Shown piece after piece: positions 16,805-25,586 of a DNA stretch of 64,000 nucleotides. A program made the position numbers and the translations under genes. How positions within the stretch are numbered: position 1 is the first letter of the stretch; each line of letters starts with the position of its first letter. Source of the stretch: KBS-96 sp963722585 (GTDB lineage Bacteria; Acidobacteriota; Terriglobia; Bryobacterales; Bryobacteraceae); the NCBI GenBank assembly GCA_963722585.1, contig CAVRNU010000052.1, forward strand, positions 1 through 64,000, given 5' to 3'. The notes under the pieces were generated by a model. It did not search any database. It had not been told where the DNA came from and saw only the letters and a list, made by a program, of their open reading frames with translations.

Positions 16805-17881
16805 ATGCCGACACTCGCATTACTAGACCCCACTAGAACGGGAACCCAGGCCGAAAGTCTGGAGAAAAAACTTCGTCATCTCATCATTGGACAGGACGAA
16901 GCGATTCACCAGATCGTCAGGACTTATCAAACTTATCTGGCTGGGCTGTCCCCGGTCGGTCGGCCGATAGGAAACTTCTTGTTCCTGGGCCCCACTGGTT
17001 CCGGGAAGACACGCACAGTAGAAGCTACCGCGGAGGCGCTCGTCGGCAATCCACGTGCCGTCATTAAGATCGACTGCGCCGAGTTTCAACACAGTCATGA
17101 GATCGCGAAATTGATCGGTTCGCCCCCGGGATATCTCGGGCATCGCGAAACCCATCCGCTGCTGACTCAGGAAGCCCTCAATCAGCACCATACGGACACT
17201 GTAAAGCTGAGTTTCTTACTCTTCGATGAAATCGAGAAGGCGAGTGATGCGCTCTGGAATCTGCTTCTCGGAATCCTGGATAAAGCCACGCTGACGCTGG
17301 GCGATAACCGCAAAGTGGATTTTTCGGGAGCCCTGATTTTCATGACAAGCAATATCGGTGCGGCCGAAATGAGTTCTCTGGTCAGTCCGAAGCTCGGCTT
17401 CCACGTGCCCTCGCCAGATGACAACAATTTCGGCCCATTACTTGAAGCTCGGCTGTCGCGCACTGCCGTTGAAGCAGCCCGTCGGAAGTTCACGCCGGAA
17501 TTTCTCAATCGTCTAGACCGGATTGTGGTGTTCAAGGCGCTAGGCAATGAGGAACTGAACAAGATCATTGATATTGAGCTCGAAATCGTGCAACAGCGCA
17601 TCCAGGCATCTGCCGTCAGAAAGCCTTTCTTTATCGACGTTACGGATAGTGCGCGGGAGTTTTTGCTGACCGAGGGCACCGATTTCAGATATGGTGCCCG
17701 CCCCTTGAAGCGCGCCATCGAACGCCTGCTCGTGCAACCGGTATCCAATTTGATGGCGACGGGCCAGATTCACAGTTGCGATCGCATCCGCGTGACCCAT
17801 AGTGACGAGTCACCTTTCCTCACGTTCTTCCGGGAGGCAAATGGATCGGTAGAGTGGAAAGCTGATAGCGTGGCGGCGTAA
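16805..17881 (+). CDS. stand-alone ClpB-D2-like AAA+ ATPase
   Basis: About 358 aa. The start at 16805 is preferred over 16772 because AAGAGGCGG lies just before it. Walker A is GPTGSGKT (about residue 60), Walker B 'LLFDEIEKA' (about 138), and an arginine-finger segment 'FTPEFLNRLDRI' and the ClpB-type D2-small domain ('FRYGARPLKRAIERLLVQP') follow. It has no ClpB N-domain, first AAA ring or middle domain, and no zinc-binding domain of ClpX. No ClpP gene is nearby. It sits 202 bp after one sigma-54 activator and just before STAS and activator genes, so a remodelling role in that signalling cluster is a reasonable inference. Confidence 0.82.
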   Translation: MPTLALLDPTRTGTQAESLEKKLRHLIIGQDEAIHQIVRTYQTYLAGLSPVGRPIGNFLFLGPTGSGKTRTVEATAEALVGNPRAVIKIDCAEFQHSHEIAKLIGSPPGYLGHRETHPLLTQEALNQHHTDTVKLSFLLFDEIEKASDALWNLLLGILDKATLTLGDNRKVDFSGALIFMTSNIGAAEMSSLVSPKLGFHVPSPDDNNFGPLLEARLSRTAVEAARRKFTPEFLNRLDRIVVFKALGNEELNKIIDIELEIVQQRIQASAVRKPFFIDVTDSAREFLLTEGTDFRYGARPLKRAIERLLVQPVSNLMATGQIHSCDRIRVTHSDESPFLTFFREANGSVEWKADSVAA

Positions 17882-17918
17882 GCCGTACGCGAATGAGCGC
17901 AACGCAGAAAGCTACACA

Positions 17919-18179
17919 ATGAGCTGCAGAATCGACCGAATTGTCAGTGCAGGAGACTTGGTGGTCTTGCGGGTGAGCGGGCGGATTCGCGCAGAGAATG
18001 TGGACACGCTTAGGGAATTGCTCGGACGCGAAAAGGCCGGAGTCGTCATTGATCTCAAAGAGGTGACTCTCGTCGATCGCGACGCCGTGACCTTTCTTGC
18101 CTTCAGCGAAACCGGCGGGATCGAACTCAGGAACTGTCCGGCTTATATACGTGAATGGGTTGATCGAGAGAGGGCGTAG
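17919..18179 (+). CDS. STAS-domain-like protein (anti-anti-sigma fold)
   Basis: 86 aa with the STAS pattern: strand 'DLVVLRVSGRI', helix 'AENVDTLRELL', strand 'GVVIDLKEVTLVDRDAVTFLA', then a short last strand and helix. The usual phosphorylatable Ser/Thr after the 'DLxxV' strand is replaced in this protein by 'VDRDAV', so regulation by Ser phosphorylation is doubtful. It lies 37 bp after the ClpB-like gene and about 93 bp before the sigma-54 activator start, so probably one transcription unit. It may bind a partner kinase or the AAA+ proteins. Confidence 0.7.
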   Translation: MSCRIDRIVSAGDLVVLRVSGRIRAENVDTLRELLGREKAGVVIDLKEVTLVDRDAVTFLAFSETGGIELRNCPAYIREWVDRERA

Positions 18180-18272
18180 GCGCGATTACTGGAACTGTTC
18201 CAACGGGGAAATCGCTAGTGAGATCAGATCGGCGTGCAAGTGCCCAGAACGGTTCAGGCAAGGAGTAAACAA

Positions 18273-19277
18273 TTGCTTATTTCGGATTTGATGGGATCCA
18301 GCCCCAAGTTCCGGGCGGTACTTGAAGACGTAGAAACGGTAGCGTCCACGGGTTGCGCTGTCCTCATACAAGGCGAGACGGGCACAGGCAAGGAAGTAAT
18401 CGCACAAGCGATTCAAGACGTCAGCCCCCGTCGGCAGCACCGGTTCGTGGCGATCAACTGTGCAGCGATTCCTGCCGCACTGCTAGAAAGCGAACTTTTC
18501 GGGTATGAGCGAGGCGCTTTCACTGGAGCGGTTGCTTCAAGAATGGGACGCTTTCAAGCCGCTGATCGAGGTACGCTCTTTCTCGACGAAATTGGGGAAT
18601 TGCCGATTGAGCTTCAGCCTAAGCTCTTGCGTGCGCTTCAAGAGCGGCAATTCGAACGACTCGGGAGTTCGCAAAGCACTCGAGTCGACGTGCGGATCCT
18701 GACGGCAACTAATCAGGATCTCAGGACGATGGTCAGGCAACGCAGGTTTCGCGCCGATCTATATTATCGATTGAACGTTTTTCCGATCACGCTCCCGCCA
18801 CTCCGCGAGCGAGAAGGCGATATCCCGCTGCTCGTAGGTCACTTTGTTCGGATATTTGCCGAGCGCCAGCGTAAGTCCATCGAACGCGTCCCTGACGATG
18901 TGATGAGGGCTCTTGAAACATACGACTGGCCGGGCAATATCCGGGAATTGCAGAATTTTATTGAGCGCTCGGTTATCTTGACCAAGGGTGTCGAGTTGCG
19001 AGCTCCCCTTGCGGAGCTTACGAATCAAGAGATGCCGGACGACATCGTGTGCACGCTGGCGGATGCAGATAGGGCGCACATCCTTGCGACCCTCCGTAAA
19101 ACCAACTGGATCGTCGGCGGGAGGAATGGTGCTGCTGCCAGACTCGGACTGAACAGGACAACTCTTCTCGCTAAGATGCGGAAGCTCAGAATCTCGCGCG
19201 AAGCGGCTAGGCAGAATAGCGAACAATTTTATTCGTTTGGCAAAGCTCAGCAGACTAGTTTCTCGATGCTGGCATGA
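18273..19277 (+). CDS. compact sigma-54-dependent transcriptional activator
   Basis: 334 aa from the TTG at 18273, chosen because AGGAG lies seven bases upstream; a GTG at 18234 lacks such a site. There is no N-terminal sensory domain: the protein begins straight with the AAA+ domain ('GSSPKFRAVL'), Walker A GETGTGKE (about residue 35), GAFTGA (about 81), 'GTLFLDEIGELP' Walker B, and 'YDWPGNIRELQN'. A C-terminal Fis-type HTH ('GGRNGAAARLGLNRTTLLAKMRKL') closes it. Activity is therefore likely set by partners in trans, perhaps the STAS or ClpB-like neighbour. Confidence 0.88.
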   Translation: MLISDLMGSSPKFRAVLEDVETVASTGCAVLIQGETGTGKEVIAQAIQDVSPRRQHRFVAINCAAIPAALLESELFGYERGAFTGAVASRMGRFQAADRGTLFLDEIGELPIELQPKLLRALQERQFERLGSSQSTRVDVRILTATNQDLRTMVRQRRFRADLYYRLNVFPITLPPLREREGDIPLLVGHFVRIFAERQRKSIERVPDDVMRALETYDWPGNIRELQNFIERSVILTKGVELRAPLAELTNQEMPDDIVCTLADADRAHILATLRKTNWIVGGRNGAAARLGLNRTTLLAKMRKLRISREAARQNSEQFYSFGKAQQTSFSMLA

Positions 19278-20367
19278 GATCCGAAGAAACAGCGAGCCCA
19301 TTTTCTTTCTCTAACTGCATGCGCAAGTTCTAACGCTAGATGCGTACCCTTTGATTGTTCAATCCACTGGGCGAGTCGCGCCGCGTTGCTTTCTTAGGTC
19401 ATCTCTTAAACGTAGAGAGGCTGAGTCCGAAAACCCCCCGCGAAGGTCACTCACGTTTATTGGATGTGAATGGCCGGCGTTGGTTGATCTGACAAATTCT
19501 GTTGTGGCCGATGCTTGCGAAGTTCAGTGGTCCAGGTCGAGCGAAGGAGCGAATCGCTGCCCTACTCTGCCGTAAACGCCAACGCCTTGAAATCCCTTCC
19601 TTGCAGTAATCGATCCGTTAAGAATAATCAAGCCCATGTCATTTGTAAACGGAAGTCCTACGGATGTCGATTCGATGTGTCAATTTACGCAACACGAAAT
19701 ATCCAGTCGACACCTTTTCGGACATTGTGCAATGCAGCCTGTCGATCAGAGCTACTCCACCCGTGTTACCGACAGTAGTAGGACTTCGGTCATAACTCCC
19801 TCTGTGCACATACCCCGGTTATTGGTAGGTACGGCCCGCGGACGATCTTCGCACCACTTATGACGACACTGCAGCCGAAAGATTGCGGCGCCACTGCCCA
19901 AATGGTGACATGTGCGGGATTCCGTCCAGCGCCGCAATGATCTCGTTTCTGCGATTTTGGTTAGGAACCTATGCTTCTGTAGCCGCCGAGCATAGCTACG
20001 GCAACAGACTTTCTAGGCAGTCCCTGAATGTTGCGCGGGCCGACTCTGATCCCGATGTGTTGGTGGGTCGGCGAGACCGGTATTGGTACCGGACCTAGTG
20101 TCGAACTCGCCATTAATTCGCTCATTCGCGCGAGAGCTGATAGCTACGTTCCGTTTGAACATTGAACGACGACTGTAGCGAGAAGAGCAGGCGTTGTTCG
20201 AATGCTCGATAGCAAAGCAGACGAGAATTGGAGCGCAACGTGCTTAACATCGTTCGGGGCGTGCCAATGTCTGCTGATGTTCTGCGCGGCTTTCGCGCTT
20301 CGATCCGAAGCAGCTCAAGCACAGCCCTCTAGGAACGAAACGAGAGACAGAAAGAAAGGATAACTCA
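19278..20367. other. 1.1-kb stretch without a recognisable gene
   Basis: Several short open frames on both strands have no ribosome site or family resemblance. Base composition is a little more AT-rich than the neighbours. It may hold decayed sequence or regulatory DNA of the cupin gene. I see no tRNA or IS end in it. Confidence 0.5.
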
Positions 20368-20727
20368 ATGAGTCTTATACAATTGGTCGAAACCTCGAAG
20401 ACCGAGGCCATACCAGCACCATTTCCAAACACCAAAGGGACGGCCACGATCAAGGTCTTAAATAGTGATCAGTCCTTTGGTCCAGCAGTGGCAATACTGA
20501 GGATGGAGCCAGGGAGCGAGATTCCAAGGCACCTGCACGAACAAACAATTGAGACGTCGTACGTCCTTGATGGTGATTTCATAAACGAGGGCACCTCGTA
20601 TCCGAAGGGTACGGAATTCAATATCAAACCGAACGCTGCTCATGGTCCCCATACGACGAAGACTGGCTGCTCCGTCCTGGTCGCATTCAGCTACCCATCT
20701 ACTTTCGATGATTTCAAGTTGGCCTAG
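20368..20727 (+). CDS. cupin-domain protein (119 aa)
   Basis: A single-domain cupin. 'GPAVAILRMEPGSEIPRHLHEQTIETSYVLDGDF' matches motif 1 with His residues for metal binding (H-x-H ... E), and 'KGTEFNIKPNAAHGPHTT' motif 2. Small cupins of this kind bind a metal and act as dioxygenase-like enzymes, isomerases or sensors; the substrate cannot be told. The ribosome site AAAGGA lies about nine bases before the ATG. There are no operon partners within 400 bp. Confidence 0.85.
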   Translation: MSLIQLVETSKTEAIPAPFPNTKGTATIKVLNSDQSFGPAVAILRMEPGSEIPRHLHEQTIETSYVLDGDFINEGTSYPKGTEFNIKPNAAHGPHTTKTGCSVLVAFSYPSTFDDFKLA

Positions 20728-20871
20728 CAGCTCGTCTTAGGAGTGGCTTTTACGCTACCAGTGATCACAATCGGTGGCCGTCCGCCGGAATAGTGCGGAC
20801 GAGGCGCTCGCCATAACGTTGTGATTGGTTTTCAGGAGCCGTGGAATCTTCTGCGTACTCCAATGGGTGCT

Positions 20872-20942
20872 GCCTCGACGGGTGCTGGCGAGTTTTGTCG
20901 AGAACTCGTGGCTTCATCTCGGCGGCCAGCACCCGTCGAGGC
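20872..20942. repeat. 18-bp perfect inverted repeat with structured loop
   Basis: The arms 20872-20889 and 20925-20942 are perfect reverse complements. The 35-base spacer contains its own GAGTT/AACTC hairpin. The GC-rich stem is much longer than that of an ordinary terminator and has no following T-run. It may be a structured RNA, a REP-like unit or the remains of a small mobile element. Confidence 0.65.
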
Positions 20943-21180
20943 CACCGATTTTTGTAATCGCGCAACAGTATATCTGCTCGATTCCGGAACGCGATATTGC
21001 CTCGGTCACCATCAGGACCACCCGAAAGTTGGGTGCTCACACGCGAGCATCAGCAAATGAGGGCAATGCCCCTCGATCCTGGCCCAGACGTGCGCATGAT
21101 CAAGACGTTCGTGGGGGCGATTAAAGGCAACTCTTGTTCCCGCCGTAAACAATACTTGGTCAACGCATCGAAGTGAAAAG

Positions 21181-21712
21181 ATGAAACGAACACAAAGACT
21201 TAGCAATCTGGGTCTGAGCCTTTGGCTCGACAGCATTACTCGACCTCTGCTAACCAGCGGGTCACTTAAGCGTTACATCGAGGAGCTATCAGTAACCGGG
21301 CTCACTTCGAATCCCACGATTTTCGACCATGTCATCAAAAACAGCAGTGAATATGACGCGCCAATTCGCGAGAAGCTGCGGGACGGCGAATCGGCTGAAC
21401 CGCTCTTTCTCGAACTGGCGCTTGAGGACGTCACCCGCGCTGCCGACTTTTTTTGGCGGACCCATGATCGCACCAGCGGGCGTCGATGGCTGGTTTCATT
21501 GGAGGTTTCGCCGCTGTTGGCCCACGACACTGCTTGCACCGTCTCGGCGGCCAAAGAATTGTTCGAACGCGCCCGCCGACCGAACTTGTTTATTAAGATC
21601 CCGGGCACGCGAGAAGGTGCGGGCCATAGAAGCGATCGTCGCTGGTGTTCCCGTGAATGTGACCCTGCTGTTTTCCCGTGAGCAGTACCTCGCAGCAGCC
21701 GAAGCATTCTGC
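21181..21712 (+). pseudogene. transaldolase, frameshifted and 3'-truncated
   Basis: The first ~145 codons match the N-terminal half of bacterial transaldolase (Tal): 'LSLWLDSITRPLLTSGSLKRYI', 'GLTSNPTIFDHVI' and 'RPNLFIKIPGT' with the Schiff-base lysine strand. Near 21612 the frame shifts by one base, and the match continues as 'AIEAIVAGVPVNVTLLFSREQYLAAAEAF'. It then stops abruptly near 21700, where an antisense cupin fragment begins. The second half of the barrel is missing, so the product cannot be active. Confidence 0.8.
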
Positions 21713-22046
21713 GCATTCTCGGATGTGGAATGGAGCGCGCCCGTAGGTTCGTAGAACATCTCGCCCCTTCGTAGAACGCGTGGAGTCTCGTGATTGATTG
21801 CGAAACGGATTTGCCCCTCGAGCACATAGCCGACGATGAAGCCCGGATGCCGGTGCTCGGCCGAGCGCCCCCCGGGCGGATAACTGACTTCCACCAGTGA
21901 GGCTTCCATTCCGGCGAATGGGCCAGAGAGTGCCTGCTTACCGATTTCCCAACGCGCGCGTCGGCCGGTCGCGCGCAGGCCTTGCGCCCCTTCAAAGCGG
22001 CAGCCGCCAGAATCATCTTCCACAGAAGCATCCGTCGCGATCTCAT
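21700..22046 (-). pseudogene. secreted cupin protein, frameshifted and 3'-truncated
   Basis: A start at 22046 opens a signal-peptide-like sequence ('MLLWKMILAAAAL'). A frameshift near 21985 moves into the frame of 'EASLVEVSYPPGGRSAEHRH' ... 'GYVLEGQIRFAI' ... 'RRGEMFYEPTGALH', which are cupin motifs 1 and 2. The last part runs into the transaldolase fragment, so the C terminus is lost. It is divergent from the MocR gene with 70 bp between the starts, the usual arrangement of a target gene and its MocR regulator. Confidence 0.65.
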
Positions 22047-22116
22047 GTCCCATGCTACGATTGCAATGGTCACCTGGGTAGGCCAAGTTTTTGCCAACGC
22101 ATGGGTCCAATTTTCG

Positions 22117-23553
22117 ATGCCGAAATTCACTGGAACTCCTGAATTGGCGCTTGGTCCGCGTCCGCCGGACACCACGCTCACTCGCTGGCTATATGACGAA
22201 CTGCGCCGTGCGATGCTCACGGGCCGGCTCAAGCGCGGCATGCGCCTGCCGGCCACCCGCGACTTTGCTGGACAGCATGGGATATCGCGCCGCGTGGTGG
22301 TCAACGTCTTCGAGCAGTTGCGAACCGAAGGATACCTGGTGAGCCGCGTCGGTTCGGGCACGCGCGTGAGTGACCAGTTGCCGGAAGATCTGTTGCAGTT
22401 TGCGCCTGCGCAAAGCACGGCCCGCCGCGCCACGTCATCTTCGATCCGGCCGGAGGGGACGCGCCCGGCGCGCCCGCTGCGGCCGATCGAGCCCGCCCTA
22501 TCCGAATTCCCCATGGAGTTGTGGGCGCGGATCGCGGCACGCAGGCTGCGGCGCGCTTCTCCCTCTCTCCTCGCGGGAGGGGAGGTGCAGGGATACGGCC
22601 CGCTACGCGAGGCTATCGCCGATTACCTGGGAACCTCGCGCGGCGTCGATTGCACGCCCGATGAGGTCGTGATCCTTTCTGGCGGGCAGCAGGGGCTCGA
22701 TCTGCTGGCCAGATTTCTGGTGAAGCGCGGCGATTCCGTCTGGATCGAGGATCCGGCGTACCACGGCGCGGCCGCCGCCTTCTGCAATGCGGGAGCACGG
22801 CTCGTGCCCGTGCCCGTCGATGGCGACGGACTCGACGTCGCCAAAGCCCTTCGCGCCTGTCCCCAACCACGGGCGGTGTACGTGACTCCGGCCCACCAGT
22901 TCCCGTTGGGTATGACTATGTCGCTCGAACGCCGCCTGGCGCTGCTCGCGGCGGCGCGGCGTTCGGGTGCGCGGGTGATTGAAGATGATTACGACAGTGA
23001 ATTCCGGTTCTCCGGAAGGCCCGTGCCGGCCCTGCGCGGGCTGGACCGGTCGGGCGCCGTGATCCTCGCGGGCAGTTTCAACAAAGTGCTCTTCCCCTCG
23101 TTGCGACTTGGCTACCTGGTGCTGCCGCAATCCCTCATAGATCGTTTTCTCGCGTTCCGGTACCAAGCCGATGCGTACCCTCCGGCACACCTTGAAGCTG
23201 TACTCTGCGACTTCATCGTAGAAGGGCACTTCGGGCGGCACCTGCGCCGCATGCGGGAACTGTATGGCGCCCGGCTGGCCGCGCTGCAGGACAGCGTCAC
23301 ACGCTATCTGAAAGGCGCCGTGGAGTTGCCCGATATCCAGGCGGGCCTCAATTCGCCCGCTTATCTCGTCAACGGAATGAAGTCCAACGCCGCCGCGGTG
23401 CGCGCGGCTGCGTGCGGGGTGGAAGTGCTAAGCATCGATAAGTTCGTTTTGCGGCGGCGCGATATTCAGGGTGTTCTGGTAGGGTTCGCCGCGTTTACCA
23501 ACGCGGAGATCCACAAAGCCGTGATTGCGCTCGCCCAGGCATTCGAGAAATAA
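22117..23553 (+). CDS. MocR/PdxR-type regulator (GntR HTH + aminotransferase domain)
   Basis: About 478 aa from the ATG at 22117; upstream in-frame starts would run into the divergent cupin's promoter region. The N-terminal winged helix ('LYDELRRAMLTGRLKRGMRLPATRDFAGQHGISRRVV') is followed by a linker (about residues 90-135) and a fold-type I aminotransferase domain: 'VILSGGQQGLDLLARFL', 'VIEDDYDSEFRF' with the PLP-contacting Asp/Tyr, and the PLP lysine Lys323 in 'GSFNKVLFPSLRLGYLVLP'. MocR proteins use bound PLP as effector sensor. Its likely target, the divergent cupin gene, has decayed. Confidence 0.88.
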   Translation: MPKFTGTPELALGPRPPDTTLTRWLYDELRRAMLTGRLKRGMRLPATRDFAGQHGISRRVVVNVFEQLRTEGYLVSRVGSGTRVSDQLPEDLLQFAPAQSTARRATSSSIRPEGTRPARPLRPIEPALSEFPMELWARIAARRLRRASPSLLAGGEVQGYGPLREAIADYLGTSRGVDCTPDEVVILSGGQQGLDLLARFLVKRGDSVWIEDPAYHGAAAAFCNAGARLVPVPVDGDGLDVAKALRACPQPRAVYVTPAHQFPLGMTMSLERRLALLAAARRSGARVIEDDYDSEFRFSGRPVPALRGLDRSGAVILAGSFNKVLFPSLRLGYLVLPQSLIDRFLAFRYQADAYPPAHLEAVLCDFIVEGHFGRHLRRMRELYGARLAALQDSVTRYLKGAVELPDIQAGLNSPAYLVNGMKSNAAAVRAAACGVEVLSIDKFVLRRRDIQGVLVGFAAFTNAEIHKAVIALAQAFEK

Positions 23554-23796
23554 ACCCCTGGTCACTGGACGCTCCGTTTGGCGAAACTGGTGCCCGCAGA
23601 TGCACTTCGAAATCGGAGCGAAAGGGCGTCACGGCAGATCCGGAAGTGAAGAAGAGCCAAGAATGCCAGCGCGTGCAGCTGGCATTCACGTCAGCGCGAT
23701 GACCTGAAATCAGTCAGTTACGAACCGTCAAGAATGCGATTAATGCGTTAAGAAGGGTCTTATGAGATGAGAGATCCATGTAAGTTATTGAAAACA

Positions 23797-23840
23797 TGGA
23801 GCGGGAGAGGCGAGTCGAACCCCCGTATCAAGCTTGGGAA
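23797..23840 (-). repeat. 3' fragment of tRNA-Gly(CCC): attachment-site remnant
   Basis: On the minus strand, 23840 down to 23797 reads as the anticodon loop TTCCCAA, the 3' anticodon stem GCTTG, the T arm with GGTTCGACT, and the acceptor strand CTCCCGC ending in CCA. The matching 5' half (CAAGC stem, D arm, GCGGGAG) is not present next to it. A bare tRNA 3' end of this kind is the usual footprint of a tyrosine integrase. With the CCA end facing left, the element it bounds lies to the right. Confidence 0.75.
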
Positions 23841-24110
23841 ACCGCAGTTCGTTTGTAAATAAAGAACATATGCGTCCATGGCGGCCATCCTGAGCATTTG
23901 GAACCATGGAGTTTCAGGATTTAGGGAGAGAGACCGGCTTAACGAACTAATTGAACTCCTAAAACCGGTCGATGTTCTGGCTCCCGAAAACTAGCACCCA
24001 CATCTTGGATTTCTTTGCCTAACGCGGCGCCGAAAACAAGCGGCGCTGACGCGAGATGAAGGTTGCGGAAAGAGTACGCCCGAACTGTATCTGGCGCCGG
24101 AAGCGGCGGA

Positions 24111-25043
24111 ATGCAGTCCGCCGGTTCCGTTTTGAAAAGGATGGTTCCCGAGCTTGTGGTTTCGAAGCAGAAGCTTCGCCAGGCAGAGGGTACTGGCATC
24201 GTTCGATTAAAGCGAGAAGAAGGAAAACAGAACGTGGGATTCAGTTCGCGGCCATTTGTTTTATGTGGCCTCCCAGTGCGGAAACCGCCGAAAAACGAAC
24301 TGCTCTACCGACGGCGAAACGGAAATTTCGTTTTGCAGATCACGGGTCATCCGGACTACGGGCTTCCATTCGGTCAAGATCGAATTGTTCCAATTTATCT
24401 GGCGACACTCGCCGTTCGGCAGCAGAACCAAACGATTCGCTTCCGAACTGCGGCGGAAATGCTGGAGACCTTCGGCATGCACAAAGGCGGCAAAGAGTAC
24501 CGCCGGTTGGTTGCTGCTTTCGAGCGGATCTTCGGCGCAACGATCTTTTTCGGGACTGATACGCTCAGCGGTCGGGCCAAAGTGGTCCAGCGCTCCCGGT
24601 TCAGCTTTTTTCGCGAGGCTCAGATCTGGTACAGCCGCGATCCAGACCAGTGCCCGCTGTCAGATCAGTTCGAGAATGTGATCGTGCTGAGCGATGAGTT
24701 CTACCGCGAGATCACGGCTCATCCCATACCGGCAGACCTGGAGGCCGTCAAGGTGCTGGCAGGTGCGCCGGCTGTTCTCGATCTATTCATGTGGCTGTCA
24801 TATCGCTGCTTTGTGGCAAAAGGACAGGAGGCGATTCCCTTGCTCGGTCCTTTCGGCCTCGCAAGCCAAATCGGGTCGATTGAATATGCGCGCCCGAGGC
24901 GCTTTCGCGAAAAGATCGACCAATGGTTAGATTCAATCCGGATACTTTGGCCCGAATGCCCGGCGCATATCAGTGCCGATGGGGAGAGCTTGGTCGTGAA
25001 CCGAGCCAGTGCTGTGCTGATGGAACTAAGGATCTGTGGATGA
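24111..25043 (+). CDS. repA: plasmid-type replication initiator, RepA_C-like
   Basis: About 310 aa. The core resembles plasmid-encoded RepA proteins (RepA_C-like): 'YGLPFGQDRIVPIYLATLAVRQQNQTIRF', 'AAEMLETFGM...GGKEYRRLVAAFERIFGATIFF' and 'DLEAVKVLAGAPAVLDLFMWLSYR', read as winged-helix segments that bind origin iterons. The start is uncertain: the ATG at 24111 follows a GGAAG-N-GGCGGA stretch, while 24141 lacks spacing. It lies 270 bp inside the tRNA-Gly attachment remnant, so it most likely belongs to an integrated plasmid or ICE-like element. No obvious iteron array was seen upstream. Confidence 0.75.
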   Translation: MQSAGSVLKRMVPELVVSKQKLRQAEGTGIVRLKREEGKQNVGFSSRPFVLCGLPVRKPPKNELLYRRRNGNFVLQITGHPDYGLPFGQDRIVPIYLATLAVRQQNQTIRFRTAAEMLETFGMHKGGKEYRRLVAAFERIFGATIFFGTDTLSGRAKVVQRSRFSFFREAQIWYSRDPDQCPLSDQFENVIVLSDEFYREITAHPIPADLEAVKVLAGAPAVLDLFMWLSYRCFVAKGQEAIPLLGPFGLASQIGSIEYARPRRFREKIDQWLDSIRILWPECPAHISADGESLVVNRASAVLMELRICG

Positions 25044-25183
25044 AAGAGAGACTTCGAAAGTATCCAGTTCAGAATCCGCCGACTTATAGAAACGCCAGCC
25101 GAGGAGCCCAAACGCCGGATCGGATTCCGACCAGCCGGAGTGATCACGATCCGGAAGCCATCCAGGAAGAAGGGAACGAATAA
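25040..25183 (+). CDS. tiny protein overlapping repA stop (47 aa)
   Basis: The ATG overlaps the repA stop codon (ATGA), and the stop falls just before the next gene. The product is Arg/Pro-rich and looks disordered. Coupling supports translation. No family is recognised, and it could be a leader or a chance frame. Confidence 0.3.
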   Translation: MKERLRKYPVQNPPTYRNASRGAQTPDRIPTSRSDHDPEAIQEEGNE

Positions 25184-25185
25184 TA

Positions 25186-25446
25186 ATGAACAAGAACACA
25201 GCGGGTCACCAGGCGCTCGAGCGCTTGTCCTCCATTGCCATGCGGGATACCGGTCAGTCGCGCCGCGCCGCTAATTTTCTGTTGGCCTGGCACAACGCGG
25301 AGGAAAACGGCGGCTGGGATCCTACGGATCTGTGGGGCATCGATGAGCAAATTGCCCGCGACATGCTGGCCGTCCTGCAATTGGTGCGCGAGCGGCACGT
25401 CTATGCGGAGGAGCTCGGGTTCCGCGCGCAAATGCAGGCTGTGTGA
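25186..25446 (+). CDS. DUF7673-like small protein (86 aa)
   Basis: A helical protein with 'ALERLSSIAMRDTGQSRRAANFLLAWHNAEENGGWDPTDLWGID', which I recognise as the conserved core of a small family found on plasmids and integrative elements (DUF7673-like). Its function is unknown. GAAGAAGGGA precedes the ATG. It follows repA and the 47-aa frame with 2-bp spacing, so the three form an operon, which supports an element maintenance role by context. Confidence 0.65.
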   Translation: MNKNTAGHQALERLSSIAMRDTGQSRRAANFLLAWHNAEENGGWDPTDLWGIDEQIARDMLAVLQLVRERHVYAEELGFRAQMQAV

Positions 25447-25586
25447 GAGCGGTGGCGCGGCGGCGGCCCGGTGCAGTGCTCGATGGAAGAAGCCTGATCG
25501 TGGATCGCGTTGCGGACGTAATTCGTGAATCTCTTCGGCGATGATTGCACAATATCGTAAGGTCTTGTAATTACAAAACCTTGCTC

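Noticed and set aside
20872..20942. Rho-independent terminator for the cupin gene
   Set aside because: The stem is 18 bp with a 35-base loop, lies 145 bp after the gene and has no T-run following.
21273..22514. 413-codon minus-strand open frame
   Set aside because: It runs antisense through the MocR start and the transaldolase remnant. Only the short signal-peptide part near 22046 belongs to a real (decayed) gene.
22603..23241. 212-codon minus-strand frame
   Set aside because: Shadow of the MocR aminotransferase domain; no start signal and no protein-like motifs.
23797..23860. Complete tRNA-Gly gene
   Set aside because: The 5' acceptor strand, D arm and 5' anticodon stem are absent. Only the 3' part from the anticodon loop is present.
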